From Euphorbia lathyris (Eukaryota > Streptophyta > Magnoliopsida > Malpighiales > Euphorbiaceae), in NCBI RefSeq assembly GCF_963576675.1, contig NC_088916.1, positions 21,861,501-21,925,500 on the forward strand: 64,000 nt of DNA, read 5' to 3'. The notes below the pieces were generated by a model that saw only the letters and a program-made list of their open reading frames with translations, searched no databases and was not told the DNA's origin. Shown here piece by piece: positions 21,700-32,092 of the stretch. Position numbers and translations under genes: made by a program. Every line of letters begins with the position of its first letter. Within the stretch, counting starts at the first letter, position 1.

Positions 21700-22095
21700 A
21701 TGAAGGTTTTGATAGTTATAGCATTTCTTATGGTTTCTTCTACTGAAGCCGGCCGCCATACCCTTTCTTCCTCTGGTGACCTTCCAGTGTCTGAAAGTTA
21801 CTATGTAAAGGTGCATGATCAATGGCACTTGAAAAGGCTCGTTCCCTCCGGTCCTAATCCTATAACTTCTCCGGGAACACCTCCATCGATCGGTTCTAAG
21901 AGGCTTGTTCCGTCAGGTCCTAATCCCGCAGTTTCTCCTGAATTACCTCCATTGATCGGTTCTAAGAGGCTTGTTCCTTCCGGTCCTAATCCTGCAGTTT
22001 CTCCTGACTTACCTCCATTGATCGGTTCTAAGAGGCTTGTTCCGTCCGGACCTAATCCAGAAACTTCTATGGGAACTCCTCCGTTTGAGTTCTAA
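21700..22095 (+). CDS. Candidate multi-CLE signalling peptide precursor, 4 repeats (gene A)
   Basis: A 131-residue protein with an N-terminal signal peptide (MKVLIVIAFLMVSSTEA, likely cleaved before GR), then a spacer to residue 45 (ending HDQWHLK). Three full 22-residue units and a final 20-residue unit follow, starting at residues 46, 68, 90 and 112. Each begins RLVPSGPNP, identical to the first nine residues of Arabidopsis CLE9/10-type peptides. Lysine precedes every unit and linkers are Pro/Ser/Gly-rich (SPGTPPSIGSK). CLE peptides are secreted, processed ligands of leucine-rich-repeat receptor kinases. Residues 10-12 here are ITS, AVS, AVS and ETS rather than LHN/LHH. No intron is needed. 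CLE assignment rests on motif, signal peptide and size. Release of active peptide is inference. Confidence 0.85.
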   Translation: MKVLIVIAFLMVSSTEAGRHTLSSSGDLPVSESYYVKVHDQWHLKRLVPSGPNPITSPGTPPSIGSKRLVPSGPNPAVSPELPPLIGSKRLVPSGPNPAVSPDLPPLIGSKRLVPSGPNPETSMGTPPFEF

Positions 22096-22142
22096 AAGGC
22101 ATGGGTACTAATCCTGATGAGTCTCCATTGTTGAGTTTTGAG
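22089..22142 (+). repeat. Vestigial extra repeat in the 3' UTR of gene A
   Basis: The sequence around and after the stop, ttctaaaaggcatggg then actaatcctgatgagtctcc, aligns with the coding unit (ttctaagaggcttgtt ... cctaatcctgcagtttctcc) with a 7-bp gap. The stop TAA is the 'tctaag' of the next unit read in a shifted frame after a 2-bp loss. Genes B and C show the same. Confidence 0.75.
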
Positions 22143-22171
22143 GATGTAGTGAATTAGTTTATTATTACTAA

Positions 22172-22177
22172 AATAAA
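22172..22177 (+). terminator. Poly(A) signal AATAAA of gene A
   Basis: aataaa lies 77 bp after the stop codon. It is conserved in B (52329-52334) and C (59136-59141). Confidence 0.6.
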
Positions 22178-23622
22178 GAGAGATGATAGATTAATATTTC
22201 TTTTGGTTACAAATTATAAATCGATAAATTATGCGTATTCCTATTCCCATTTCTTCGTATTGCATGTCTTTTTAGATATTTTTTACATGATCAATTAAGT
22301 TACATACTCTGTGTTATAAAACGCAGGTTTAGTAAAATTAATTAAAATAATAGACTTATCATATAATTAATAAATAGTGAAATCAATAATAATATATATT
22401 TTTTAATATTCTTAATTTCTGTGCAACTCTCTTAAAAGCATGTAATATAAAACGGAGGAAATAGTATTTTTCACTCTATTAAACTAAATTACAATCTAAA
22501 TATTTATAATATAAAATAACTCTTTACTAAGAACATGCGACTCTTTACTAAACAATATAACAACTCAATAAACGTGACTGTTTATAATTCTATCAAAGTT
22601 AATTTAATGTAGCACCAACAATTCTTATGTGGTAAGTGATTATTGAAATAAAAAATTTCATTAAAGCAACCCCTGAATAAAAGGGAAGCAATATTTTTAA
22701 AAAAAAAATCTATTGATTCCTGTATGTTTTTTTTTTGAAAAGTTGATTCCTGTATAATACATATGTTGTGTGAAATAATTTAAAAAATCGGAAAATAATT
22801 TGTTTAGTGGAATTCAAATCAGTTTATTTACTAAATCAATTTACTTCTTTTATCTGCAAATAATTTTCATATGAAAGAATTCAATTAATTCCACACGCTT
22901 TCATTGATGCCCTTGTTGAATAGAATCATTTGAATTCCAATAACTAATCAACAGTTGGTTTGAGTGATAGGGAGTTAAATATCTGTTTATTAGATTTTAA
23001 ACGCGCCTTGCGCGGCTCATGTATCATATTTAATTATTTTGGTAATTTATTAGTATATTATAACATTAAAAAAGAAAAGAACAAATAATCAGATTATAAC
23101 CTTAATTGTAAAGAGACTGAACATGTGAAACATATATAACTTCAAATAAAAACTAAGACGAAATTTATAAATGATGGAGTTTTTTTGGAACATAACATCA
23201 TAGTAATAAACTAAAAATTAGTCCAGTAATTTCTTATGATATAATTTCTTGTTTATATTAGCGACAACAGAGAGAATTTACAAGAAGTATTTTGGAGTTT
23301 TTTTTTGGCTTAGTTGGTATCGTAAGAGCAAAAAGAATAAATGAGTAAATGAGTTTTAATTATCTCTATATCATAAGTACTATATTGACACATTATTTAT
23401 TGTCAATTACTAGCTCATTAATCAAAGTAATAAAAGAAAGTAAGAGTTTATAGGAAGATGAAAAACCACAAAACGAAGGAAATCCAAAAGTCACAAATAA
23501 ACCTATATATAAAGCATGATATATAGCATTCCATCATTATATTCATTAGCCACCAAACATTAAAGACCTCCCCGACCTTTAATTTTGATTATGTATGATT
23601 TTGTTCTTAACCTTATTATTTT
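22178..23622. other. AT-rich intergenic DNA, shared with the copy-C flank
   Basis: No gene is seen. It is near-identical to 59142-60027 plus 61030-61831, where the copy-C flank has two extra insertions. It contains homopolymers and an isolated GC motif, cgcgccttgcgcgg, near 23003. Confidence 0.7.
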
Positions 23623-24060
23623 CACTACGCCAAAAGCCCCTTCAGATGACGGTTAAAAACCGTCATCCCACAAGATATAAAACTGTCACGGGGCTCGCTG
23701 CCGTCTGTCGATGCTTCAGACGACGATTCGAAACTGTCATTTGAAATAACGTCACATGACAGCGACCAAATTGCTACCTGTCATCCGACCACAAATTATA
23801 TGACAAATTATCTAATAATAACTGTCACCGTATTTATGTTCTCACGACACCATGTTTAAATAATATGTCAAAATATCAAGTTAAAATGAAGTTGTTATGT
23901 TAATATTATGACAGTTTTTATTTTCCTGACTGTCGTTGTAATGTAATTCAGATGACATAATTTGTATGAAATTCTGTCGTTGGAATGTAATTAGTATGAC
24001 AATTGGTTACAAATTCTGTGTTGTTAGATAGAAAGTAAGATGACATTTTCTTATAAGAAT
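23623..24060 (+). mobile_element. CACTA-type transposon terminus (copy A block)
   Basis: It begins cactacgccaaaa, a plant CACTA (En/Spm) terminal inverted repeat form. The next 400 bp are crowded with short subterminal motifs (tgacagtt, gacggtt, atgaca) in both orientations. The opposite end (ttttggcgtagtg) was not found in the window, so the element's extent is unknown. The second copy starts at 61832. Confidence 0.7.
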
Positions 24061-24695
24061 TTTGTAATTGTTTTTTTTTTTTTGTTTTTACCTCTTTCAT
24101 GAACCTGTATATATAATCAGAGTAGATTGCAAATAATATGCAAATAACCTTTATATATAACAATAAACTTGTACATATGTGAAGATCACAATCCTAACCA
24201 AAGGTTTGTCATTACAAAGCTAACATTAAACTATATAAGAAGCCTAAACACCTAAACCTTGAATCTTCTGACTTGTTATACCCATTCTTTGCAGGTTTTC
24301 TTCTATCCCTTTTGCTCACTGCAACATAAAATACAGTTAATTGAGTGCTGATTTTAATGCAAGTACTGTTCCACACACTCTAATAGCCTAATTAGGGCCA
24401 TTATATGTAATTTATATGGACATAAACTAAGAGTAAAATAAACAGCTCACTAGAGATACATGAAATTCTGATAGCACATAATCTGCAGTTTATTGAAAAT
24501 AAAGTAATTCCTACCATAGAGAGATATTTTCTATTGAGATCGAGAGGAGACAAATAAAGTTAAAAATATTAGATGATCTTAACAGATAAACTTATATAGA
24601 ACTCAAATTTTGTAGTGATAAATTGAATTCTATGAGCACTCAGTTCACCACCGAACATGATTAGTAAAGTGCTAAATTATCAAGCACGCACTTAC

Positions 24696-24940
24696 ACTTC
24701 CATATGATTTCGCTTACATGATGTTTGGAAGTGTTGCATACCTTTGCTGGTTTAGTCTCAAATCAATTCTGCACATCCAGATTACAAACTCAACCACCTC
24801 CAAATGTGCAAGCAAAATGCAATTTAATACAAAACATATAGATACTTACGTAATGACTACAGGTAAGCCTAAACACAAAGTTTCAAGACCACTATCTACT
24901 TCTCTTTCCACGGTTGCTACTTGTTTTTCCTTGTCAAGTA
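24696..24940 (-). pseudogene. ETFB: Electron transfer flavoprotein beta-subunit exon remnants (copy 1)
   Basis: Two adjacent minus-strand exons. 24850-24940 encodes LDKEKQVATVEREVDSGLET then LCLGLPVVIT, ending at a good donor (gtaagt). 24696-24768 encodes IDLRLNQQRYATLPNIM, then a TAA where copy 2 has lysine AAA, then AKS. Together these match the flavin-binding C-terminal part of the mitochondrial ETF beta subunit, which passes electrons from acyl-CoA and branched-chain dehydrogenases. N-terminal and C-terminal exons were not found, so this is a captured or left-over fragment, not a gene. Confidence 0.8.
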
Positions 24941-25074
24941 ATACATATTAGATAGAAGCAGAATGAGGTAAGAAGTAAATATGACCAACAAAGTACATAT
25001 GTGCTTTGATGGATTGAAAAAACAAACTACAGATTCAGATCATGTGATTGTCCTCTGTTGGGTTCACACAAATC

Positions 25075-25144
25075 TCAAATTTCACCTGTTCCAAGTGGTT
25101 GCCTTAAGGTGTCACCAGAAGCCCATGCTTCAGTCTTTAACAAG
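25075..25144 (-). pseudogene. DUF1997-like last exon (copy 1)
   Basis: After a good acceptor (ttttttacag) the minus strand encodes, in one frame, AWASGDTLRQPLGTGEI followed by a TGA stop. I recognise this from memory as the C terminus of plant DUF1997 proteins of unknown function. The first codons read LVKD in another frame, so a 2-bp loss near the exon start breaks the reading frame. Copy 2 shares it. The preceding exon is at 36975-37079, across the SIRE insertion. Confidence 0.5.
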
Positions 25145-25344
25145 CTGTAAAAAATGCAATGAAAAACATTGATAAATGTTACTCATCATGTTATGAAAAA
25201 GAAATATACAGGCGTCAATGCACTAATAAAAAAATAAATAAGCATTTGCAGCTCACAAAATTGAGTTGAATAAGTTTTGAGTATCAAAAAAGCATCATCA
25301 AAAGAAAACAGTTATTAGCTTGTATTTGAGAATATAGACAAGTG

Positions 25345-26680
25345 TGTTGAAACACCTTTCCACATAATTTTGATTTGACAAAATTGTTTAAGTATAATTA
25401 AAAACATATTCTAAACACACTAAGTTTAAATGCTTTGATTTATTCTACTAATGTGTTTGTCCAATGTTGAGTTAAATTGTTTATAAGACACAAGATTAAA
25501 AGGCCCAAGCCCAATACGGAAGTCAAAGCCCAAGTCAAACAGTTTAAGGCAACTCGGCCCGCGTATGTCAAAACGCTGTCGTTATGTACAAAACGCAGCT
25601 CAGCGGAAGAAGGATCTAGAAGACCTTCGAGGAACAACTTCGGGAAGAAGCTGCTGAGTTGATTCGACAAACAGTACAAGACAGCAGCTGGCTTAGAACA
25701 ACTTCCAGACAAAGTGTTTCCACTTTGGGTAAAGATCAGAAGACACGGTATGATGTCTAGTTGACATTACCATAAATGGAGAGACATTCTGCCGAGCTGA
25801 CCAAAAGCTGACCGAGGACAGAAGATACTCAAATCTGATTGGCCGAGAGTTCTGAGCAAGTCAGGATGACAACGACAGGAAGCCGTTTCCCTCCAATGGT
25901 TATTTCGAAATTCGAACTGACCGATGCCTCAGACGTCTCTATAAATAGTGCCATCAGTTGCTTCATTCTACACAAAACTTGATCAAGCCATTACGCTGAC
26001 CAAATTTCTACGCAAAGTTCTGCAAGAAAAAGCAAAGCAATCTTACACTAAATTTCATATCTTTTGTGTAAAAGTCTAGAGTGATTATTCAATCATCTAA
26101 GGTGTCTTAGCAATCATTGTTTAGGACAAACACTTATCATTTCTAGAGATTAGAAAGGAGAGGCTGAGTACTCGGTTATAGTACTCAGCGAGAGATTAGG
26201 ATTGAGTAGAGGTATAGAGGAAGGTACTCTTGTTATACTCAGTTGCTAAGATTGTAAAAGGTTTGATGCTCTACCGTTAAAGAGCTCAATAGAGAATTCA
26301 AAATCTCGGAACGTGTTCCGGGGACAGGACGTAGGCTTGGAGGCCAAACCTGGATAAATCTGCTGAGTAACATATTTCTAACCTTTAACTCCTTTATATA
26401 TTTATTGCTTGCTTAAACAAAAACTAACCAAGTAAAGAGGTCAAGCTGAGTTGTGCGCATTGAATATCTGAGCTTAGGAATAGACTCTAAGTGCTATCTC
26501 CTGACTCAAGTAAAGAAACTGACCTAGTCACTAGTTGGCTAAGCCAGTATCTTGCTATTCACTCAGCACCGCTGTCCAAACCTTTTTCTCACGAAAAAGA
26601 AGTCTGCCCTAGCTTAAATTTTTTAAATAGTTCCTAACCCCCCCTTGGAACTATACTTGTAACGTTATAAGGGACCAACA
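25345..26680 (+). repeat. SIRE 5' LTR
   Basis: Begins tgttgaaacacc and ends gggaccaaca. A TATA-like ctataaatag is at about 25939-25948, where element transcription would start. Similar to 35507-36844. Confidence 0.95.
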
Positions 26681-26682
26681 AG

Positions 26683-26694
26683 TGGTATCAGAGC
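26683..26694 (+). other. SIRE primer-binding site
   Basis: tggtatcagagc, complementary to initiator tRNA-Met, two bases after the LTR. Confidence 0.9.
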
Positions 26695-26742
26695 TTAAAA
26701 GCTCACTGTAAAAGGTTTAACCACCTTGAGCTGATCCCCACT

Positions 26743-28485
26743 ATGGGCGAAAACAGTACTCGGTTTCTCCCAGGAAACCAAACAACTCAGATCTTACCTG
26801 AGGGGCTGTCCATTACTCGGCCTCCCCTATTCTTCGGGTCTAACTACACCTTCTGGAAGAATAGGATGAAAAATTTCATTCAGGCTACAAATATGAGTGC
26901 CTGGCTATCCATAGTCCAAGGTCCATTTGTACCTGTCGAAGTTGTGGCTGGCCAAACAGTTGTTAAAGCTGAGGCCAAATGGACAGAGGATGATCTCAAG
27001 AAGCTACAAAATCATGCTTCGGCTATAAATATGCTTCACTGTGCGCTCGATGCTGCAGAATATAATAAAATCTCAGGTTGTGAGTCGGTGCAAGAGATCT
27101 GGAAGAAGCTGGAGGTCACTTACGAAGGAACCAATAAAGTAAAGGAGTCCAAGGTGAACCAGCAGATGAGACTGTACGAGCTGTTCGAAATGAACAATGA
27201 TGAGGGTATATCTGACATGAATGCAAGGTTTACCAACATCATCAATAAGCTTAAGAGACTTGGGAAGATCTTCACTGAGGAAGAACAAGTCAAAAAGATA
27301 CTCAGGAGTCTTCCTAAAGACTGGCAAGCAAAGAAGACCGCTGTTGAGGAAGCTCAGGACTTAACCACCTACAAATATGACGAACTCATCGGCTCGTTGC
27401 TGACCCATGAGATATCAATGAAAAACTTCGAGGTGAAGGAAAAGTCTGAAGACAAGAAGCAGAAATCTCTTGTCATGAAAGCTGACTCCACTGATGGGAG
27501 CTCAACAGATGATGAGGAGATGGCTATGTTCACAAGGAAGATGAAAAGGCTGTTCAGAAAGAATGAAAAATATTCTAAGAAGCCTTACAGAAAGTTTGAT
27601 AAGTATAAAGCTGAGTCCAGCGACAGCAAATACAAGAAAGACAACTCAAAGCCCATTACATGCTTTGAATGTCATCAAACTGGGCATATCAAGTCAAGCT
27701 GCCCCACGCTGAGGAAAGCTAAGAAGAACGGCAAAAAGGCAATGGTGGCTACATGGAGCGACAGTGATGAGTCTTCATCAACAAAAGCTGAGGCCACCGA
27801 GTCAGCAAAGATATGCTTCATGGCTGACGAACTTGCTGAGCCGTGCGTCTCTGAGCATGCTGACCCCTCCATTGCATCTGACGATGAGGAGCAATCAAAT
27901 GAGGTAATATCACTTTCTCAGCTCAGAAACGAAATGGGTAATGCCCTGAGTGACCTCTATACACTTGTCAAAAAGTGTAATAAGAAAATTAGAGCACTCA
28001 GCAGGCGCTATGATGAGGTTGAAGAGGTCAAGCTAAGTGACCTCAGATTCCTTCTTAAGGACAACTCAACTTTGCATGATAATATGGAGATCATACATAA
28101 GTCTATCTCTAAAGTCCAATCAGATTCAAAGAAACTAATAAAGGACGTCACAAATATCCAGAACCAACTAAAGGTTCAAAACAAAAGAAATATTCCTCTG
28201 AATGCTCAGTACCGAAGTACTGGTCAGCAGAGATGGAATCCCCAGCGGAATGTCCAGTGTGACTTCTGTGGGAAGAAAGGACACACCACAAAGGTGTGCT
28301 GGCATGCTCAGCACTGGGGTGCTGACCAGTCAGTGAAAAATCCTAAACGGAAGGTCAGCTGTGACTTCTGTGGAAAGAATGGCCATACTGTCCAAGTATG
28401 CTGCCATAAAATAAAATATGATGCTTTACCTGTTGAACCTAACAAGCAAGGACCCAAAAAGAATTGGGTACCTAAAAGTAACTAG
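26743..28485 (+). CDS. SIRE Gag
   Basis: An intact 580-residue Gag that would form the particle and bind element RNA. The capsid part includes FWKNRMKNFIQATN and LRSLPKDWQAKK. It is followed by an acidic/basic linker and a CCHC knuckle (CFECHQTGHIKSSC). Unusually for copia, two further CCHC knuckles lie near the C terminus (CDFCGKKGHTTKVC and CDFCGKNGHTVQVC), as in SIRE relatives. The start ATG follows a 48-bp gap after the primer-binding site. The pol frame follows in a different frame. Confidence 0.9.
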   Translation: MGENSTRFLPGNQTTQILPEGLSITRPPLFFGSNYTFWKNRMKNFIQATNMSAWLSIVQGPFVPVEVVAGQTVVKAEAKWTEDDLKKLQNHASAINMLHCALDAAEYNKISGCESVQEIWKKLEVTYEGTNKVKESKVNQQMRLYELFEMNNDEGISDMNARFTNIINKLKRLGKIFTEEEQVKKILRSLPKDWQAKKTAVEEAQDLTTYKYDELIGSLLTHEISMKNFEVKEKSEDKKQKSLVMKADSTDGSSTDDEEMAMFTRKMKRLFRKNEKYSKKPYRKFDKYKAESSDSKYKKDNSKPITCFECHQTGHIKSSCPTLRKAKKNGKKAMVATWSDSDESSSTKAEATESAKICFMADELAEPCVSEHADPSIASDDEEQSNEVISLSQLRNEMGNALSDLYTLVKKCNKKIRALSRRYDEVEEVKLSDLRFLLKDNSTLHDNMEIIHKSISKVQSDSKKLIKDVTNIQNQLKVQNKRNIPLNAQYRSTGQQRWNPQRNVQCDFCGKKGHTTKVCWHAQHWGADQSVKNPKRKVSCDFCGKNGHTVQVCCHKIKYDALPVEPNKQGPKKNWVPKSN

Positions 28486-28490
28486 TTACA

Positions 28491-31400
28491 ATGCAGGTAA
28501 GCCTGAGGTGTGCTGAGAAGTCAAAGATGTGGTATATTGACAGCGCATGCTCGAGGCACATGACTGGTGATGAAACTCAGTTCATCACGTTTGAGCGTAA
28601 ACGAGGAGGAAGTGTAAGTTTTGGAGACAACAAAAAGGGTAAGATATTAGGGTCAGGAACCATCGGAGGTAATCCTACTATTGAGTCAGTCTCCCTAGTC
28701 AGCGGACTCAAATATAACTTACTCAGCGTAGCTCAGCTATGTGACAATGAGAGAAAAGTTATATTTGATGCTACTGGATGTAAAATATACGAGGGAAAAA
28801 TAAATGAGTTAATTCTAACTGCCCCTCGGATTGATAATGTCTTTATGCTAGACTTAGAGAAAAAGTTTTCAAAAACTGTATGCTTAGTTTCAAAGGAAGA
28901 AAATTCCCGGCTATGGCACAGGAGACTTGGTCATGTAAGCATGGACCTCCTGGCCAAATTAGCAAGAAAGCAATTGGTTGAGGGACTGCCTGAACTCAGA
29001 TTTGAAAAAGATCAATTATGCCACGCTTGCCAAGCTGGAAAACAAACCAAACAATCTTTTCATAGCAAAAACATTGTCTCAACTAAGCGTCCGTTAGAAT
29101 TACTACACTTGGATCTCTTCGGTCCAGTTCAGCCGCTGAGTCTGGGTGGAAGAAGATTTTCCTTGGTCATTGTAGATGACTTCTCTCGATACACTTGGGT
29201 CATCTTGCTGGGTAGCAAGGATGAAACCTTTGAGGCATTTTCAAATTTGGTTAGAAAACTTGAAAATGACAAAGACCTAAAATTGGCTCACATCCGAAGT
29301 GATAATGGTGGAGAATTCAAAAACCAACAGTTTGTTGAATTCTGTGAAGCCAGCGGCATTGACCATAACTTTTCTACACCTAGGACGCCTCAACAAAATG
29401 GGGTTGTTGAAAGGAAGAACAGAACATTGGTTGAAATAGCCAGGACAATGCTGAGTGAGCATAGGCTTCCAAAGTATTTTTGGGGAGAGGCTGTTAACAC
29501 AACGTGCTATATTCTTAATAGGGCTCTTGTTAGACCTATACTAAAGAAAACCCCCTACGAACTTTGGAAAGGATGAAAGCCCAACATTGGATACTTTCGT
29601 GCCTTTGGCTGTAAATGTTTTATCTTAAACACCAAAGATAGCCTAGCTAAGTTCGATTCAAAAGCTGATGAAGCTATTTTTTAGGCTACTCAACAAACAG
29701 CAAAGCATACAGAGTTTTCAATAAACGAACTCAAGTTTTAGAAGATTCAGTACATGTTGAGTTCGATGAAACTAACCTTGCAGGAAGATATCTGCCGCTG
29801 ACCGAGGATGATCCACACTCAGTACCCGCTGATCAAGATACAGCCGCTAAGTCATTCCCTCAAGGGCTGACCAAAGGTAAAAGTGAACCAAATATTGTTT
29901 TCACTGACCAGTCTTCACCTGCAGAGATTGTTGAAACACAGACAGCACAAGACATCAATCTACCCAAAGAGATAAGGATTCCAAGAGGGCACTCAGAGAG
30001 TGCAATCCTTGATGCCGCTGAGAATACCCTGATGACAAAGAAACCAACTCAGGAGGTACCTCAGCAATGTAGCCTTCGTCTTAGTTCAGGAACCTAAGAA
30101 CTTCGCTGATGCTGAGGAAGATGAATTCTGGATGAGCGCAATGCAAGAGGAACTTGACCAATTCAGAAGAAACGATGTATGGGAGCTAGTGCCACATCCA
30201 AGGAGTTAGAAGACCATTGGAACAAGATGGGTCTTCCGCAACAAGCTGGATGAGCAAGGAAACGTAGTCAGGAACAAAGCAAGGCTTGTAGCTCAGGGCT
30301 ACAGTCAGCAAGAAGGTATTGACTATGGTGAGACCTTTGCCCCAGTGGCAAGGCTAGAGGCTATTAGGATTTTATGTGCATATGCATCTTACATGAACTT
30401 TAAACTGTTTCAAATGGATGTTAAGAGTGCATTTCTTAATGGAGTTATAAACGAGGAAGTTTATGTTAATCAACCTCCAGGGTTTGAGGATCCTAAATTC
30501 CCAAACCACGTTTATAAACTCAAAAAGGCTCTGTACGGCCTCAAGCAAGCACCACGTGCTTGGTATGAGAGACTGACCAGTTTCCTGCTGACTAGAAACT
30601 ATGTCAGGGGCAAAGCTGATACAACCTTATTCATTAAGAGAAAGGGTAAAGATACCCTGCTGGCTCAAATATACGTTGATGATATTATTTTCGGTGCTAC
30701 TAATGAGTCAATGTGCAAGGAATTTAGCAAGCAAATGCAGACTGAGTTTGAAATGTCTATGATGGGAGAACTCAACTTCTTCCTTGGACTTCAAATCAAA
30801 CAAGGAAAGAACGGCATCTTCATCAGTCAAGCTAAATATGCCAAGGAGATATTGAAGAAATATGATCTTGAAAATTGCAAGCCAATATCCACTCCTATGG
30901 GCACTGACACTGTCCTCTGCGCTGACGAGAATGGTAAGTCAGTAGACAGCAAATTGTATCGAGGTATGATAGGCTCTCTACTTTACTTAACAGCCAGTAG
31001 ACCGGACATTCAGTTCTCAGTATGCTACTGTGCTAGATATCAATCTAACCCTAAGGAATCTCATTACATAGCTGTAAAAAGAATCCTTAGATATTTGCAA
31101 AGCTCAGTGAACGCAGGTTTATGGTATCCCAACACTCATGGCTTTACACTCGTTGGATACACTGACGCTGACTATGGTCGAGACAAGCTAGAACGGAAAA
31201 GCACCTCTGGAGGATGTCATTTCTTAGGAAGCTGTCTTGTATCCTAGTTCAGCAAGAAGCAGGCGTCATTAGCCTTGTCTACCACTAGAGCTGAGTACAT
31301 TGCTGCTGGTCACTGTGTTGCTCAAGTCCTATGGATTAAGCAACAGCTTGAAGACTATGGTGTTCAAACAAAGACAATTGAGGTCAAATGCGACAACAAA

Positions 31401-31619
31401 AGTGCAATTGATCTATCGAAGAACCCAATTCAACACAGCAGAATGAAGCATGTCAGCATAAGGCATCACTTCATTAGAGACCATGTACTCAAAGGTGAGA
31501 TAAAGCTGACCTACGTCCCAACGGATGAGCAGCTTGTGGATATCTTCACAAAGCCACTGGCTCGTGAACAGTTCAGCATGCTGAGAGAAGCCATTGGTAT
31601 GTTTAATCCTCTTCAGTAA
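28491..31619 (+). pseudogene. SIRE Pol (protease, integrase, RT, RNase H), inactivated
   Basis: Protease start WYIDSACSRHMTGD, GAG-pre-integrase LWHRRLGHVS, and integrase with HLDLFGP, SDNGGEF and QQNGVVERKNRT. RT has [10 protein letters not shown] and RNase H has YTDADYGRD and TRAEYIAAGHC. Breaks: TGA at 29574-29576, a 1-bp loss in a T run near 29680, a frame change before about 30090, TAG at 30207-30209 and TAG at 31245-31247. The pol frame also differs from gag, and the join may be a natural recoding site or damage. Confidence 0.9.
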
Positions 31620-32092
31620 ATTCCTATTCTAAAATGTAAATTTATGCTGAGTGAATTACTATGCTGAATGATTTATGCAAATGCATGCTGAGTGATTGTT
31701 ATGCTGAGTACTTAACGCAAAATACATATCAATACTGAGTAAATATGCACACCGAGTAGTAATCTCAAACTGAGAAATCATCCTACTGACCACTCAGAAT
31801 ATAAAACGCTTAGTATTCTAAACGCTGAGTGATAGATCCGTTGCATTAAATGCAAAAGCACGCGAATAGCCACCTAGGATGATGTATACGCCGAATGTGT
31901 CATAAAAGCCAGGATCTTTGTCGGTTGACAATCCCAAGGCAAAACTGACACATGGATTCGATAAGATCCACTCTTCACCGCTATAAATAATGGGTAAATC
32001 CCCATTTTTATTTTCTTTACTCTTACCGAATTCTTGGCAAAGCATTCTCTCTCTCTAAGACTCTCAAAGCTTCCCAATCCTTTTCTGAAATA

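Noticed and set aside
21574..21828. Minus-strand open frames over the peptide genes (also 51617-51889 and 58557-58793)
   Set aside because: Mirror frames of the CLE-like coding sequence. No similarity and no promoter.
21835..22092. Regular 66-bp direct repeats that could suggest a CRISPR-like array
   Set aside because: Units are contiguous, in frame, and code for a repeated peptide in a eukaryotic gene. There are no unique spacers.
24250..24320. Possible further ETFB exon (acceptor gttgcag followed by a basic reading frame)
   Set aside because: No frame aligns convincingly with the ETFB C terminus, and the two copies favour different frames.
24718..24951. 77-codon plus-strand ORF conserved at 62924-63157
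   Set aside because: It is the antisense of the ETFB exons, which match a known protein on the minus strand.
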